From the NCBI GenBank assembly GCA_033032175.1, contig CM065325.1:12676930-12740929 (forward strand): 64,000 nucleotides of DNA, given 5' to 3'. The notes beneath the pieces were generated by a model. That model had not been told where the DNA came from. It saw only the letters and a list, made by a program, of their open reading frames with translations, and made no database searches. Positions 12,401 to 27,400 of this stretch are shown piece after piece. The first letter of the stretch is position 1, and each line of letters opens with the position of its first letter. The stretch comes from Saturnia japonica (Eukaryota > Arthropoda > Insecta > Lepidoptera > Saturniidae). The position numbers were made by a program, and so were the translations under genes.

Positions 12401-15400
12401 ATCTGTCGCCAGGCACCAATATGTATGTTCCGGTAGCTGCATTTAAAAGCCAGTCTTCCAGTAGGCTTATCGTGACCACAATGACAATTACGATTAAAAA
12501 AAAAGAATAATCAGTCATCAATTTTGAAGGTTCTAAACGGAAATATAACACGCTTTTATGTCTTTCAGGTTATAATGACATGCTACTAATTCCCGAAGGC
12601 GCAACGAGTATATACGTGATGGAAGTGAGACCTTCAAACAATTATTTGGGTAAGAGTTTCGTCCCCAATATTGACTACTTTTCAACCCCCGACGCAAAAA
12701 GAGGGGTATTATAACTTTAACGTGTGTATCTGTGTCTCACAAACGACTGAAACGATTTTGATCTTGTTTTTTTGTTTGAAAGTTGACTTGATCGAAAGTG
12801 TTCTTAGCTATGATTCAAGAAAATCTGTTCAGCCGTTTGAAAATTATCAGCCCTTTTTTCATTTGATAAATGAATGTGAACATCCTCCACAAATCTGATT
12901 AAGTTGAGGTTTATTATTCTATTACTTTAAGGGTATTAGTAAAACCCTGACCTGACGCTGCAGCGTCATCTGAAATATGAAGAATATCTAACTCCTCGCC
13001 AACAGTTACAGCAGATATACAGTATTTTTGCTTATTAATGGTCTCAATGAATAGGTTATTTACGGGTTTATTAAATTTTCAATTTACATTATTTATTCGT
13101 TTAGTTATTTTCATTTTACATATTTATTCAACAACTTTAAAACACAATTTTCACTATTATAAAAACGAAACTAAACAATTTATTTTTCTGTTTGGACGAA
13201 CAATAAGCAAACAGTTGCTTGGGACTATAAGTATGGAGCTCTTCAATATCAAAAGGTTGGCAACACGCATGTAACGCTTTCTGGTGTTGCAAGCGTCCAT
13301 ATGTTACATCGCTTAATCGTGACTTGTTTGTCAAAGTTACCTCGTGTCCTGGTATAAAAACGCTTGACCTATTAGATTTTGACCAGTTTGTATTACAAGG
13401 TAAATAAAAAAAACAAAAATCTCTACACAAAAACTAATTTATTGAGACCATACCAATGAGCCCAAACACGCCACCAGTACTGTAAGTTGATGAGGAGTTA
13501 GGCTGATTCCAGACGATGCTGTGTCATCAGGTCATGATTACCATGTTCCTCTAATATAATTAAAGTAACAGAATACCAAATGTCATCACGATCAAACCTG
13601 TGGAAGAGGGTCTCATCCATTCATCAACTAGAAAAGAGCTGACTATCGTCAAACGGCTGAACAGATTTTCATGAACAATAGCTAAAACAACTATCGATTA
13701 AATTAAAAGCTTAGTGGGAGGACTGGCTGCCGGAAAATACCTATAGGTGCATGGCATTAAAAAGCACTCTATCAATATTTCTTTTAAAATTAGGAACAGC
13801 TTCATTTGTTTTTGATTCGCCAACTTTGTTCGGTTTTAGCGCTTCGAGCAAAGAACGGTACTTATTATCTGAATGGAGATTATCACATCGACTTCCCGAG
13901 GAGTATGGTTATTGCTGGCGCAATATGGTACTATGAGCGCAGTCAACAAGGCTTCGCTGCTCCGGACAAACTGCGCTGCTTGGGACCCACAAACGAACCG
14001 CTGTACCTTTCGGTGAGGATCATCTGGGAGTAGACAATTATTAAAAAAATATTTTTAAATAATTTATATGTTGAAAATAATACACATGAATTAATATTTA
14101 TTCCATATTACACCTTGATTACACTTTTTTATTTAATATTTTAATTAAAAAATATACCACAAAAGCGCGGCATTATGTACACGTGACCACGCGTGACGTC
14201 ATCATTCAATAAATAAAACTAAAATTAAAGGTACTTATTAAGTGGAAAGTTGAGTTAAATAATTATATAAAAAATTTACTTTTAATTTCTATATATATAC
14301 ACTATAATAACTAATTATATAACTAGTAAATTAATCCCAAACAAAGTACATTCAGTGGCGCGTAGGGTAGAACGAGACATGCGGTTGCGCCGTTGTCGCC
14401 AAAATGCCAAATGTGAAAAACAATAATTATAAGCGAAAATTATAACTTATATGTATGAATTAATTATTAAATGTCTACATAGAAAATCAATTTTATTATT
14501 TAGTGACTAGATGTAATTAACACCAAATACTTTCAAATTTAATTGTGTGGTGTATGTGTTTATTTATGAATTTTCTTTTAAATTAAATTTAAATTCAATA
14601 AGTAGTGATTTTTTAAATGAAAGTTAGTTTTTGGAAAATTTGTGATTACCGTTATTAATTTAACATAAACAAAAATACAATTTATTGTGTGAAAGTGTCG
14701 ACCAAAGGGCACCGAAAGAAAATCTGCCTCTATGTTGATTAAGAGCTAGGGCCGGCGCTGAGTAAATTCGCTATTACAAGAGTAACAATGTATTTTTCAA
14801 GTATATAAATATTCGATAAAAATATGTATTTCAGCTGTTACTTCAAGACGACAACGTGGGCATCGAATACGAGTACAGTCTGCCAAGCGAACTGGCTCCT
14901 CGTCCAACCAAGAAGTACAACTGGGTACATGATAACTTTACCCCGTGCTCCGTTACCTGTGCCGGGGGTAAGTAGGCGTCATCTTGTAATCCAAACAAAC
15001 ATCAGACTCCCAAAAATTGTAATAATCTAAGTTATGGCAAACTAACTAAAGAGCATCTATCTATATAACTACACATAAATTTTGAATAGTATTTTATTTA
15101 CAACTTATATTTGGAGTTTTTGGCGGGGTTTTTGAAGTGACATGTTGTAGTTTTTATTTTTAATTCATTTGCTTAGATTTTTGACCCTATATTATGTAAT
15201 ATAGTTTGGTTTTTGTGCATATTGGAAGTGGATTATAAGTATAAACTGAAAGCATGCATTCTGGGATCTCACAAAAACTCCCTAGGTCTTTCTTACAAAA
15301 GAGCTGCCATCTTGTTAGACGTTATTTTGAATAAAATACCTACTACTACTCGAAGGCTTGAAAATATTGACGCTGGCAATATAGTGCTTTTGGGGTGCCA

Positions 15401-18400
15401 CAACAAAAAGAAGAAGCCGAAGACTATTTTTTCTTTGCTATCTGTTAATTTCTTAGATACGTAGTGTATGAAATTCTGCAGGTTTTTGTTGTTTTTAAGA
15501 AATTTAACATGATATATGTTCTTTTTTACAAAAATTGTTATTATTGAGTGAAGGGAACTTAATTTGATAAGTTTGGGTGATAATGCCGGATTGTAGCGTA
15601 GCTCAGGTGCCTAAGCTGTAACTTTAATAGAAAATGGTTACACTTACAATGAAGTAGCTCAAACATTACGAGTGTTCAAGTCGGTGATTTTTCGCAATGT
15701 TAAACGATACAGGAAGTCTGGTCACTTGAGAGTATATAAATAAGACGTCAAGGACAAGGGTGCAAAAGAGTAACAACAAAGAGGGACAAAAGATTTATTG
15801 TAAGTAAGCAATGTCCTCAGAAACCGCACTTCGACTTCTTTCGAGGTACGAAACAAGCTGCAGGAAGTTCGACAAGTGACAGTTAGCACCAAAACGATTC
15901 TAAGACGACTTGAGGTGGCTGTTATAGGGGCGTAATTGCCCACCAGAGGCACTTTGCTCACCGCAGATCATCGAGTAGCTCGGTCTAACTTTGCTTGTTC
16001 GCACCGAAATTGGGATGATGATGCTTGGGGAAAAGTACTCTTTACTGATGAGTCTAGATTCTGTCTTAAGTCAGATGATAGAGGGGTAAAAGTATGGAGA
16101 TTACCAGGAGAAAGATAAGCTGAGTGTAATATTCTTGGAAGAGAGCCTTATATTGAAGGGTCAGTAATGATATGGGGTGGTATTAGCTTAAGAGAACGTA
16201 CGAAGCTGTACACAGTAGAAAACGGGCGTCTGACAGCGGCAAGATTCGTAACAGACATTTTAGAGCAGATTGTGATCCTTTTCGTCCCATTCATGGAAGA
16301 TAATTTTCTACCTAAAGCACGATAAAGTTCGCCCTCACGCTGCGGCGATAGTATCGGAGTGCCTTACTGATGTTGGAATCCAAGTTTTGACGTGACCAGC
16401 ACGCTCGCCAGACTTAAATCCGATAGAATATATTTGAGATAAACTGGAAAATCAAATTAAAAGGAATCCAGTACTAGCTAACATAAGAGACCTTAAAACT
16501 GCATTGGTTGAAGAATGCAACTTAATGTCATAAAGTTTTATTGACAATTGAATAAAAAGTATGCACAGACCGATGCAGGCAGTTTTGACAGTGAGAGGTG
16601 GCAATACTGATTTTGTCACACATTATTGAAAAAAAACCGCTTTAGAATAATTTTCTATTTTAATTATGTTAGGTCAAAATTCCTTACATTTAAAATACTG
16701 AGTTTACTGCCTCTAATTTTTTTTTCCTTTTTTATCTAATTTTTTGTATTCGAAAATGTTAATTAATGGTTGTATTCAAAGAATTTTAATATATTGTACA
16801 AATAAATTTTGTTTTCATTTTAATTTGCCTCTTTTTTATTGCGTTCCTCTAAATATGTCCTTAAGTGTATTGTTATCGTTGTCTATAGGTAGGTTTTTAT
16901 TATCATAATTATATTGACACGTGAGAAGAAAACTTCGGACCCCTTTTTCCCGGAGTGCACAGAAAACTGTGTGATTTGGCATGGTTAAAGTGTATGTGGA
17001 GAAAGCTAAAATTTATCTATAATATCTGTAACTAATATATTAAATAAAATAAATTAATACTGCGAATTCTAAACCGACCAGTGCCATTGAACTTAGACCC
17101 CCCCAAAGTATTGACATTGTCACTCAATGAAAAGTGACAGCAAGTAATATATAATATTCATAGTTTAGGTTCATACTACAAATGTCAAACAGAAAATAGT
17201 CTATGATTAAAAAGTCGCTGGTCGAATTTCGATCATTGGGCGACCACTAGTTTAAATAAATCTTCAAAATAAGAGACAGGATCGATAGGGTTCTCTTTTT
17301 ACTTGATTGAAGCTTAAGAGGACTTTAGAAATTCACTTGGTTTTTTTATATAAACTCAAATTTTATCCCTAAATTGTTTACTATTAACTTTATCCACTAA
17401 TTATTGCGCCTACCAATAAAATATAAGAAATAAATTATAATTTCAGGGTTTCAGACTCGCAATGTAACTTGTCGATCAAGCGAGGAATTGGATATCGTCG
17501 ATGATGGCCTTTGCGACGAAGGCTTGAAACCACCTACGAATCAGACGTGTAACACTCAGGCTTGCGCCGCGCAGTGGGTCGAGGGCCCCTGGAGCCAGTG
17601 TTCAAAGAGATGCGGAAAGGGTGGCACCAGATCCAGAGAAATTCGCTGCGAGAAAATAATTACCAGCGGGTAAGATGAAAGTCAACGGCTTGTTATTCAT
17701 TGATGCGATTATAGATAATACGTATGGGAAAGACTTTACACAATCCTATTTATTAACTTGATCCTTATTTCATTCATTTCATAAAAGCGTCCCTACAGCG
17801 CGCATATTTTTTTAAAATTCTAGTATATGATATCTGTATCGGTTTCTCGGAAACGGCTTTAACGATTTGAATGAAATTTTGTATTTAGATAATGTTTTAC
17901 ATTCCAAGTTTACCTAGATAATTTTTTTTTCAATTATTTATAAAATTAATATGACTTTGCAATTTTAAGTAAAATAAGAGATATCGATATTCACACTGGC
18001 CAATATTAAAAATCGGCAATTATTTTTGAAGATTTTTTATACATCCAGGTTTCCATCGATAGTATCGGATAAAGAGTGTTTCGATATACTAGGACCCAAA
18101 CCTGAGTTATACCAAGAATGTAACGTCAACGCCTCCTGTCCGACCTGGTTCGCGGGACTTTGGAAACCTGTAAGTATTTTATAAGAAACCTTTGTATTCA
18201 AAGACCTAAATGCAAATGATTGTCATTACTTCAAATTATATTACAACTAGCTCAATTATTAAAAAGGAAACAATAACCCGTCTGCAACAAAATACTTGAG
18301 AAAAAAAATCTGTTTTTACTTTTTATTTGATATCCTAAACGATATAACCTATGTAATTTCCAAATTAGAAGAATTTAAAATCCAACAAGCCGTTTACGCT

Positions 18401-21400
18401 ACAGAGCGTGCCAAAATATAGACATACATACAATATGCTCGAAAAACATTACTCTCCCTTTTCACAGTCGAGTAATAATCATGCGTTTGAAATCAATAGT
18501 ATCGAAATACTAAGAAGTAATTAAATTTTATTAATGCCATTATTTTTCACGAATAGACAAAATAATACAAAGCCTGTACTTATCCACGTCATTGTTAAAA
18601 AGCAGCTACATCTTCCCAACTTGGCAACTAGTCTTCTTTACTGAATACCACTACCGCCATTATCAAGTGGTTAATTATATTGTGGAGGGTGATGATTTCA
18701 GAATTCTAATAAAATGTTGGCTCCCTTGTTAGAGCTTTTTAGGGAGTTTTTGTGGCATCTCAGAATTCATGGTCCATGTTATTATTTACAATCCATTTCA
18801 TGTGTGCACAAAGCGTTATTATTATGTTAGTACAAGTAGCACAATATCACAACAGAACAAAATATTGACCCTATCACAATATACGGTCAAACAAACAACA
18901 CAAATTTATGAATAGAAAACGAAACCACTACACGATCCCGCCAAAAACTCTATCAACTACTTAATTAGTACTACTTTCGAATTGGTAATAATTTCTAAAA
19001 TTTTAGTGCAACAAACTTTGCGGGGAAGGCAAGCAAACTAGACAAGTAGTATGTTATCAAAAGAACGCCGGACGTATTGAAGTCCTCGGAGACGATGAAT
19101 GCATTGATGAGAAACCCCCGGTAGAACAGTCTTGTACATTACAACTTTGCGACGGTGTGGACTGGGTGCTTACTGACTGGTCAGGGGTGAGTGAGAAGCA
19201 GTATTTTCGCCAAATAATGTTACACATTTTTTTACATTCAATTTTATTAATTTTTTTCGTGACGATCACACAATTGAAACATTGATGGTTTAGTTGAAAG
19301 CGTGTACGGACTCCGCGTCGATCGACGTGAGTTCGAATCCCTGTAATGAACCTGAGCGCCCGGTGAAGGAAAACAACGTGATGAAATCCATAGCATGGTG
19401 GTAGGGCTTTTTCTAATACCCGCCTGGCTGGCTACCACCCTCAAGTTGAAAATCTGTCACCAAACACCAATAGATGATTTCCGGCAGCTGCACTTGAGAG
19501 CCAGGCTTCTACTAGGCTTAGAGTGCTACCATCTTAAATATCGTTACATAAGATCAGGTGAGATTGTGGCCACAACGCTAAGCCTATAACGATAAATTTT
19601 TTTTAATGAAATTACAATAAATAGATGATCATTGAAATTGGTAGTATTTTTTTATACAATGAATGAGGTCATCAAAACCTACTCCACGTGTGACTGTTAA
19701 ACAGTTGTTGTTGCCTATGGACGCTTGTAGCACCAGAGGTATCACTATTGTGTTGCCGATCTCTGGTTACGCTATTCGATCTTGTGTAGGGTGGAAGAGA
19801 GAGATATTTTACCAGTCGGGCTGGCCCAAGTAGAGATAAATTTCCAAAGTGATTTCTCTATACTCTACTTCCCCAAATAGCTCTGGTTATCTGACTCACT
19901 GCAAAAACAACACAAGGTTCTTTGGCTGCGATCTTTTCTAGGGTGGAGGGAAGGTATTTCACCAGTCAGGCTGTTCCAAGTAGAGATAAATTTCCAAAGA
20001 TATTTACCCTGATGGAGTTGGAGTTTAGGGAAGTATAGGACATAGTTTAATCTTCTATTAACATCTTCAAGTATTTACTATATTTAATGTGTCCCCTATC
20101 AGAATATTAACAAGCCTTTATCTGTAAGTAAGATTCTTAATATTTATTTATATGTTTCTGCTTAGTGCGACACGTGCCTATCTACTATCAGCACGAGAGT
20201 GGCCCTTTGCGCAACCAAAGACCATAAAGTGGTGAATTCGAGCTACTGTGAATATCATCCGACGCCTGTACTGCAAAAACCCTGTGATGTCATACCTCCA
20301 TGCCAAGTGCAGTGGTACGCAACCCAGTGGAGCAAGGTCGGCCTTTAATTTTTTTTAACGTCACCTTAACTGACTTCAACAAAAGACGGGAGCTTACTCA
20401 ATTCGAATGAATACTTTTTTTTAATGGATGTTCATCCATAATTTCTTGGATGGTTTTTTTTTTTTGTTGAATAGGGGGGGGGGGGGGGGTGGTACGTTAG
20501 GTGTGGTTCAACTTCGAAGATACACCAGGAAACTCTTCAAAATCATTGAAGTTTGTTTTCTTTTTAGTTAAAAATTGTCTTGTTATGTTATTACAGTTTA
20601 TTTTTGGAGAACATTTTGACATTATTTGAAGTTGATTCGAGAAGCCATTTTTAATTTGCAAGCAGAAGACTAATTTCTCAAGGCTATTTTAATTGGACCC
20701 CTTTTTTGCTTGATGGTAGTTCTTTTTCAATGCTCGCCTGATTAGCTTAAGTTGTTAGGTTAAAAATCTATCTTCAAGCGACATTCGGTATCTCGGCAAT
20801 TGTATTTGAAAATCAGTACCATTTACATTAGCTTATTAATTTTGGTATAATTAGGTAAGGATTTTGTATATTTTTCTCGTGTAACTACCGCGTACAAAAA
20901 TTGGGAGCGAATGTTGAGCAAATACGAAAAAAAAATTAAGCAAACGAGGTATGACAAATGGCCTTTCATCAATGTCATTTTAAATTTGTTTAGTGCTCCG
21001 TGGAATGTGGCAAGGGTGTTCAGACTCGTCAGGTGTTTTGTGGCCGCTTCGAGAATGAGGCTGTGGTAATAGTCAACGATAGTCTATGTGCCGATTTACC
21101 GAAATACAACGATACTAAGCCATGTGAAGTACCTAAAGAAAAATGCCCTTCGAAGTGGTACGCTAGTCCTTGGACTGCGGTAAGTTTTGTTATCACCTTA
21201 CAGAATAAAAACCCGTAAGAATTTTATTTTTTCATATTAACGAATAAAATTTCATTTCATAGCACATTAAAATAATTCGGGTGATATTATGTGTACCATG
21301 AGTGTTATAGAACTCCATAACCGAAACTATCGGATATCCGAAAAAAAAACCGAAACCGTATCCGATATAAAGGTTTCGGATAATTTCGGATATAGGAACG

Positions 21401-24400
21401 AAGTCATTAAAAAAGCAATCTAAAATAAAGTTAATGTTGTTCACCTAGAAATGGTCGCTTTTATTACCTAATATCGATAAAATTCTTTGAACAATCTAAT
21501 ATCCTTATGTGAATTTATCGGATATCTGAAATAATTTCAGATCCGTATCCATAATCAAAACCGACTTAATACTCTTTAGATATAAATATCTAGATCCGAA
21601 ATCTTATATCCGCAACATCCCTACCGTATACTAAAGTTTGTTGATTACCAAAATTTCCAAGTTCTTGGTAAAGCGCAGTTAAAAATCGATTTTGTTAATT
21701 TTATGTTTGTACTATCAGTGCACTAAGGAGTGTGGTGGCGGTGAACAGCATCGACGTGTGATGTGCTTACGTGGTAACAAGCCGGCGAGCGATTGTTCTT
21801 TAGACCTTGTCTTAGATTCTTCACAAATTTGCAACGACGGCCCCTGCAACAAAGGTACTATTAAAAACTATAACAAAGTTCATGTTAAACCTTCTTATGA
21901 TCTATGTTTGGTTTAAATAACTTGCAGAACATATAAATTACATATTAATATGTAATTAAACAGTTTATATGTTTCAAAATAAAGAAGAATGTTCGGTGCT
22001 GAAATAAAAAGTCCATTAAAATTATTAATAATTTGAGCCAAAGAATAATACAATATAATATACTATAACGTAGTTCATTGATTTGCCATGAAACAAATTA
22101 ATCAACAAGAATTTCTATGAGTAATAGTCAACAGTTTTAATGAACATTTAAATCTACTAATTCACATTCGCATAAATGAAATGTATTAATATATATTCAT
22201 TTTCAGATGAAATGCTTCCTCTGAATCCTAATTCTACTCCCATAATGGATGATGATATGGAAGACTGCATAAATGAGGATGATTATCCTGAAGTCGGATT
22301 AGATATAGCTACACCTGATTTTAAGTCAACCGTAAGATTAATGATTATTGCTATTTTTAAATATATTAAATCGTGTCTTATTGTGTTTTTAATCATTAAA
22401 ATATACAGTCCACATAATATAAATAGGATAGTTAGTGAAGAATTTGTAAAATTATCACTAATATTTTGTAAATCTAATAATTGTTCATTACTTTACATTT
22501 AGTGTTAACTGTTTTTACAGAATTTCATAATTTATCATTTATTCTTCATGTCTGAACAGTAAATCGAATAATTATTAAGAGTGATGTAAAACCTGTGCAA
22601 AGATAAGTGCGAAAGCTTAACCACCAAACCAATTTTTGCCGCAAAATAGCAAAGCAACTGCTCGCCGTTTATTCTATGAGAAATGATTATATTCATTTAG
22701 GACGCATACTTTAGTTTATACAAATAGTACACTCAGATTAATCTTAATTTCTTAAAAGGTCATTATATACTCAAGCGCTTATTTCGTCTAATACATTTAT
22801 TTCATACCACTCCTACTGGACATAGTTCCCATTTAAATATTTTTCAGTCAGACAACCACTAGCAAACATGTTAGCATATATATTTCATTAAATATTATAA
22901 AATTGTAATTTTGCTTTCAGCTTGGCGGTAAAATGTTCAGCGATGGTCCGACTATTGGTAAGTATCTAAACTTTATTGATTTATGTATTTACAGCCTAAC
23001 TGGAGGTGGAAAATTGAAGATCTAACAGATCGATGGTGTTATGGTAGACCTTTATCCAGCAATGGACTAACAAAATCTCAATTTTACTTTTAAATTCATT
23101 TAACTGACTACATTTAACATTGGGTAAAGGTATTATTGCATCTTTGGAATTGATATATGCGGCTGAAATTTAGAGCCATAAGATCGGATCTGACGGGGAG
23201 TAAAAATCAAGTCGGCTTTCTCGCAGTATGAAAATATTCACTAGAACAATATCTACACTACCTAATGTATTAATACGATATCATAATATTATACGAAAAG
23301 ATATGCTTGCTCTGGTAGATCGTGTCTAAGAATATGATCTGACTTGTATTGGTAATTAGGCTTCCTCTGTCCCAAGATGCCACGCTTAAGTAACTAGGCC
23401 TTAGTATAAGATTACAACTGCTTGTTCATATACAGCTTTTCAGTATTAGAAGTACATAATAAATGGAAGTTTATGTCTGAGTGAGTCCTCAGGATAAAAG
23501 GATATTTTTTTAAATGTCCCAACTCGAAGTCTGTTTATTTACGGCAAAGGCTAATCATGCGGCTTCGACAAAGAATTCTTCGAAGCGCAGCCGGTGCATG
23601 CAATTATTTCTCATGTTATGTTAATATTCTTGATTCATAATAATATAAATGTACGTTTTTTTTACAATGATTAGAGTCATTCTTCCACACTCACAGATAC
23701 GCCTACAGGTAAACATGTATACGGAGAAGATATTAAAATAGATACAGATCCATTAATTGTGCTTATATTTTTAAAGTAATGTCACGATTAGTAGTGTGTA
23801 AAATTAAGAGATCTGTGCGCATCATTTAACGGAAGTAAAATAAATTTACATGATTATAATTGATAGCTAACTTCATTATGTTGTTGGCACGCAAAATTCC
23901 AAGCCAGATGAAGCTCTAACAGCCCTCTGAGACATCAGGGCTCTTAACTATGGCCAAATCGGCACGCAAAATCAAATTTTTGTAATATTACACAAAAGAA
24001 ATATAACTTGTTACATACGTACATAAAAAAAAACACATTTTAATCTCAATTCGTCTCTAATAACATTTATCCGAAATCGCTTAGCTACTTTCGCCTGCAA
24101 TAGATTAACAACAGTGTTTGTTTTCCTACAACATAAAATTTTGGTTAAATTATTTCCGATGGATTTCCGCAAAATAGAGTCTTAATCATGATATTCGTCT
24201 CTAAGTTGTTTTCTTACGATAACCTACACAATATGTTAAAACTAAGATATAGTTTTCTATCATTATTACTAAGTATAAATTATTTTGTCATTTACTTAAC
24301 AGAGGAAGGTTCCGGTATGGAATTTCCAGTTTCCATCGATTTAGATTCTACGGTCTCGTTTGACGACACTGGATCTGGATTTGGTGAGAATATTTTTTTT

Positions 24401-27400
24401 ACATCTTTTTAGGTTTTTTAGCGTTACGGCCACAATATCACCTTATATTAAAGGACGATATGGATAATTTAGTGACACGCTAAGCTTAATGGGCTGTTCC
24501 CGCTCTTAAGTGCGGCTGTCAAAACACACCTTAGAGGCCAATTTGAGTGTGGTAGACCATGCCCTATGCAGAAATACCCTACCAGCATGATATGGTTTCA
24601 ACACGATTTTTTCTTCACTGAAAGCTCAGACTCATGGTAGAAAATTGAACTCATAATGATCAATACGGTGTATGATCACACTATCACTGAACAATGATAG
24701 CTTTATATAGTTATGTTAAGTAATATATATTTTTAATAACTAAAGTTAGCATTTTAATATGTATTAAGAAATTTTATTTCCCTTTTACAAGAAAGTATTT
24801 TAGAAACCAAGGGTTCTAATAAATTTGGAATTATTTTGATTGACTTTGTACTTGTGAATTCCTCTTACATCTTATTTAAAACCAGTGTAGTAACCTCCGA
24901 TGTGCTTCTCAGATAACACTTTTGACGCTGCAAACAAATAATATCAAATACCTAATGTGTTATTGGTTTTCTTGTAACGTTTCTCAAGAACTACTTATTT
25001 AGAGCTAAAACAGTAGGTAGACCGTTTTAACCGACTTGGAAAAAAAGGAGGTTCCCAATTCGATTGCATTTTTTTTATGGATGATCAGTCGTAATTTCTT
25101 TGTTTATAAACCGATTTAAATGATTCTTTTTTCTTTGGAAAAGGGATATCTCATGGGTGGTCCCGTTTTAATCTCATTGATATTGGACCTTCGAATTCTA
25201 AGATACACTAGAGAGTTCCTCAAAATAATTGAAGTTGACTTTCTTTCTGTTAAAAATTGTCTTGTTTATATCTAATGTCCACTCGCGCCTCCTGAACTGT
25301 CATCTGTTATTTGTTTTTGTAATTACCTACTACATTTTAAGTTAATAACTAACATATCGTTTGTATTATTTTACTAAAATAAAAGAAGGTTATTTTGATG
25401 TCATCAATTTCATTGATAATTAATTACTTTGTTAACCATATTAATTATAATTTTTTTTTTGTTAACAATATCAGTAGTTCCAAAGCAGATGATTTATGTA
25501 ACAAATTTAAAGTATATTTTATTAAATTATGCTCTGAGAAGGAGTTTATGAACGTTAAAGCTTAGTGCCTGAGTCACATAAGGTTTCCCTTCATACAGAT
25601 TACACTTTGTCTAATAGAAATGAAATAATTCAATGAACTTATTATTTTCAGAATTGACATCTTCAATAGAAGACAAACTTTCCGTAGAAGGTTTAACAAG
25701 AGAAACAAGTGACACATCAGACACCGATACAACAGAAACTACTGATGTTAACACGTTTACTACGGAATCAACCGTAACTGAAGAAAATTTAACAACTGAC
25801 TCTAACACTACTGATACGGATTATGATAGCACTGGTAATTTAAATCCTTAATAACTAAAAAAATCATTGATAGAAAAGGTTTAGCCAAAGAGTCGAAATC
25901 AATGACTATTTTTATCCGATGTTCAGAACTGCCAGCCAGGGTGTCCCACTTATGAATTATTCGGAACTAGCTGTGCCAGTGGGTACGCTCACGTGGACGA
26001 CAGAAGAACACGTAATGCTTATGAAAATCGTAAATTCTTAAAACTTGAATAACCTTCTTCTGAATGAAGATATCGTCATAATTGATTAGTTTATAAGGAC
26101 CAAGTATCTAAGGAATAAAAAAATATGAAAATCTATCTGTTACTTTTTGTGTGATATGCACACAACGGCAAACTTAAAGCATTTTATATATAAAGAAGAT
26201 TTAAGAATGTTTTCTAATTTGAATTCAGTTTGTAATTCTATCGACTAACGATGATGGAAAATATCTCAAAGAAACTCGATTGCTTGTGAAATATTTTAGT
26301 AGTACCATAATGTAGCGAAAAAATATAGAGCTGTAATTTCCGCCTTACGTTAATTTCCAACACGACATGGGCTGTCGTGGTTTACTTATCAAATTTTAAA
26401 CCATTCTTGCAAATTTTGCTAGCTATTTTATAACAAGCTAAAACACCAAAACGTGTGTACCACATTATGATTAATGACGTGCGTTTGATCAAAAATTCCT
26501 GAATTTCTGCGACGTAGAATTGTGGTTCTTAGTGTTAATATTATGTACCATTTTTATAATTTATTATTCACATAGACTATTCAACGACAAACGATACTTC
26601 TGAAGCAACCTCAGAGACTGGATCAACAGAATCTTCGGAAACCGATGAAACTTCTTTATCAGGATCTTCCTCGTCTACACAAACTGATGAGACATCTGAG
26701 TCTCCAACAGCAACTGGAAGCGGTAGCACTGGTATGTTAATCTTGTAAGGTTAGGGAGCAAGTCCTGAGTCCTACAAATGTTCATTGCTCGTTTGTTGGA
26801 AGATACTGTTTTAAGTTAAATAAATTGATTTACCAATATAATGTTACAAAGGATATTATGTTACCTTAGTGCTGATTAGCAAATAAATTTAAATAAAAAA
26901 AAAAAATATCATGCGAGTCACATTAATTCTGAATCGCAGATATTAAGGAGGAGAAGTTGATGACACTAATATATTGCAACATAATATTCGTAAACATACA
27001 AAGTTATCAAATCGCATTTGATGATAACTGAAGCTTCTACTGCAACCTTGAATTTACTGTATGGTATTTCAAGGGTGGTCCCATTTTAATTTCATTCGCA
27101 TTGTATCTTCAACTTCGTAGATACACCAGGGAACTCTTCAAAATCATTGAAGTTGCTTTTCTTTTTTGTTAAAAATTGACTTGTGTTGTTTATGTTATAA
27201 ATGTAAATATTATAATATACCGTGTACAAGTCTAATTATATTTGCGACACGGTGTCAAATTTTTTACTTTTCCGTAAACCTCAATAAACCGTTAGCGGTT
27301 AACGTTATTTCATAATTTACCTAGATATCTCGTGGAAGAGTATTTCTACAGTGTAAAGTGTGCTAAGATTAATTTCGAGAAATGATATTCGTATATTATT

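Noticed and set aside
13137..13430. 97-codon minus-strand frame
   Set aside because: Lies in intron repeats and matches no domain.
14354..14762. MITE bounded by CAGTGGCG-like ends
   Set aside because: The inverted ends match only loosely and no target duplication was found.
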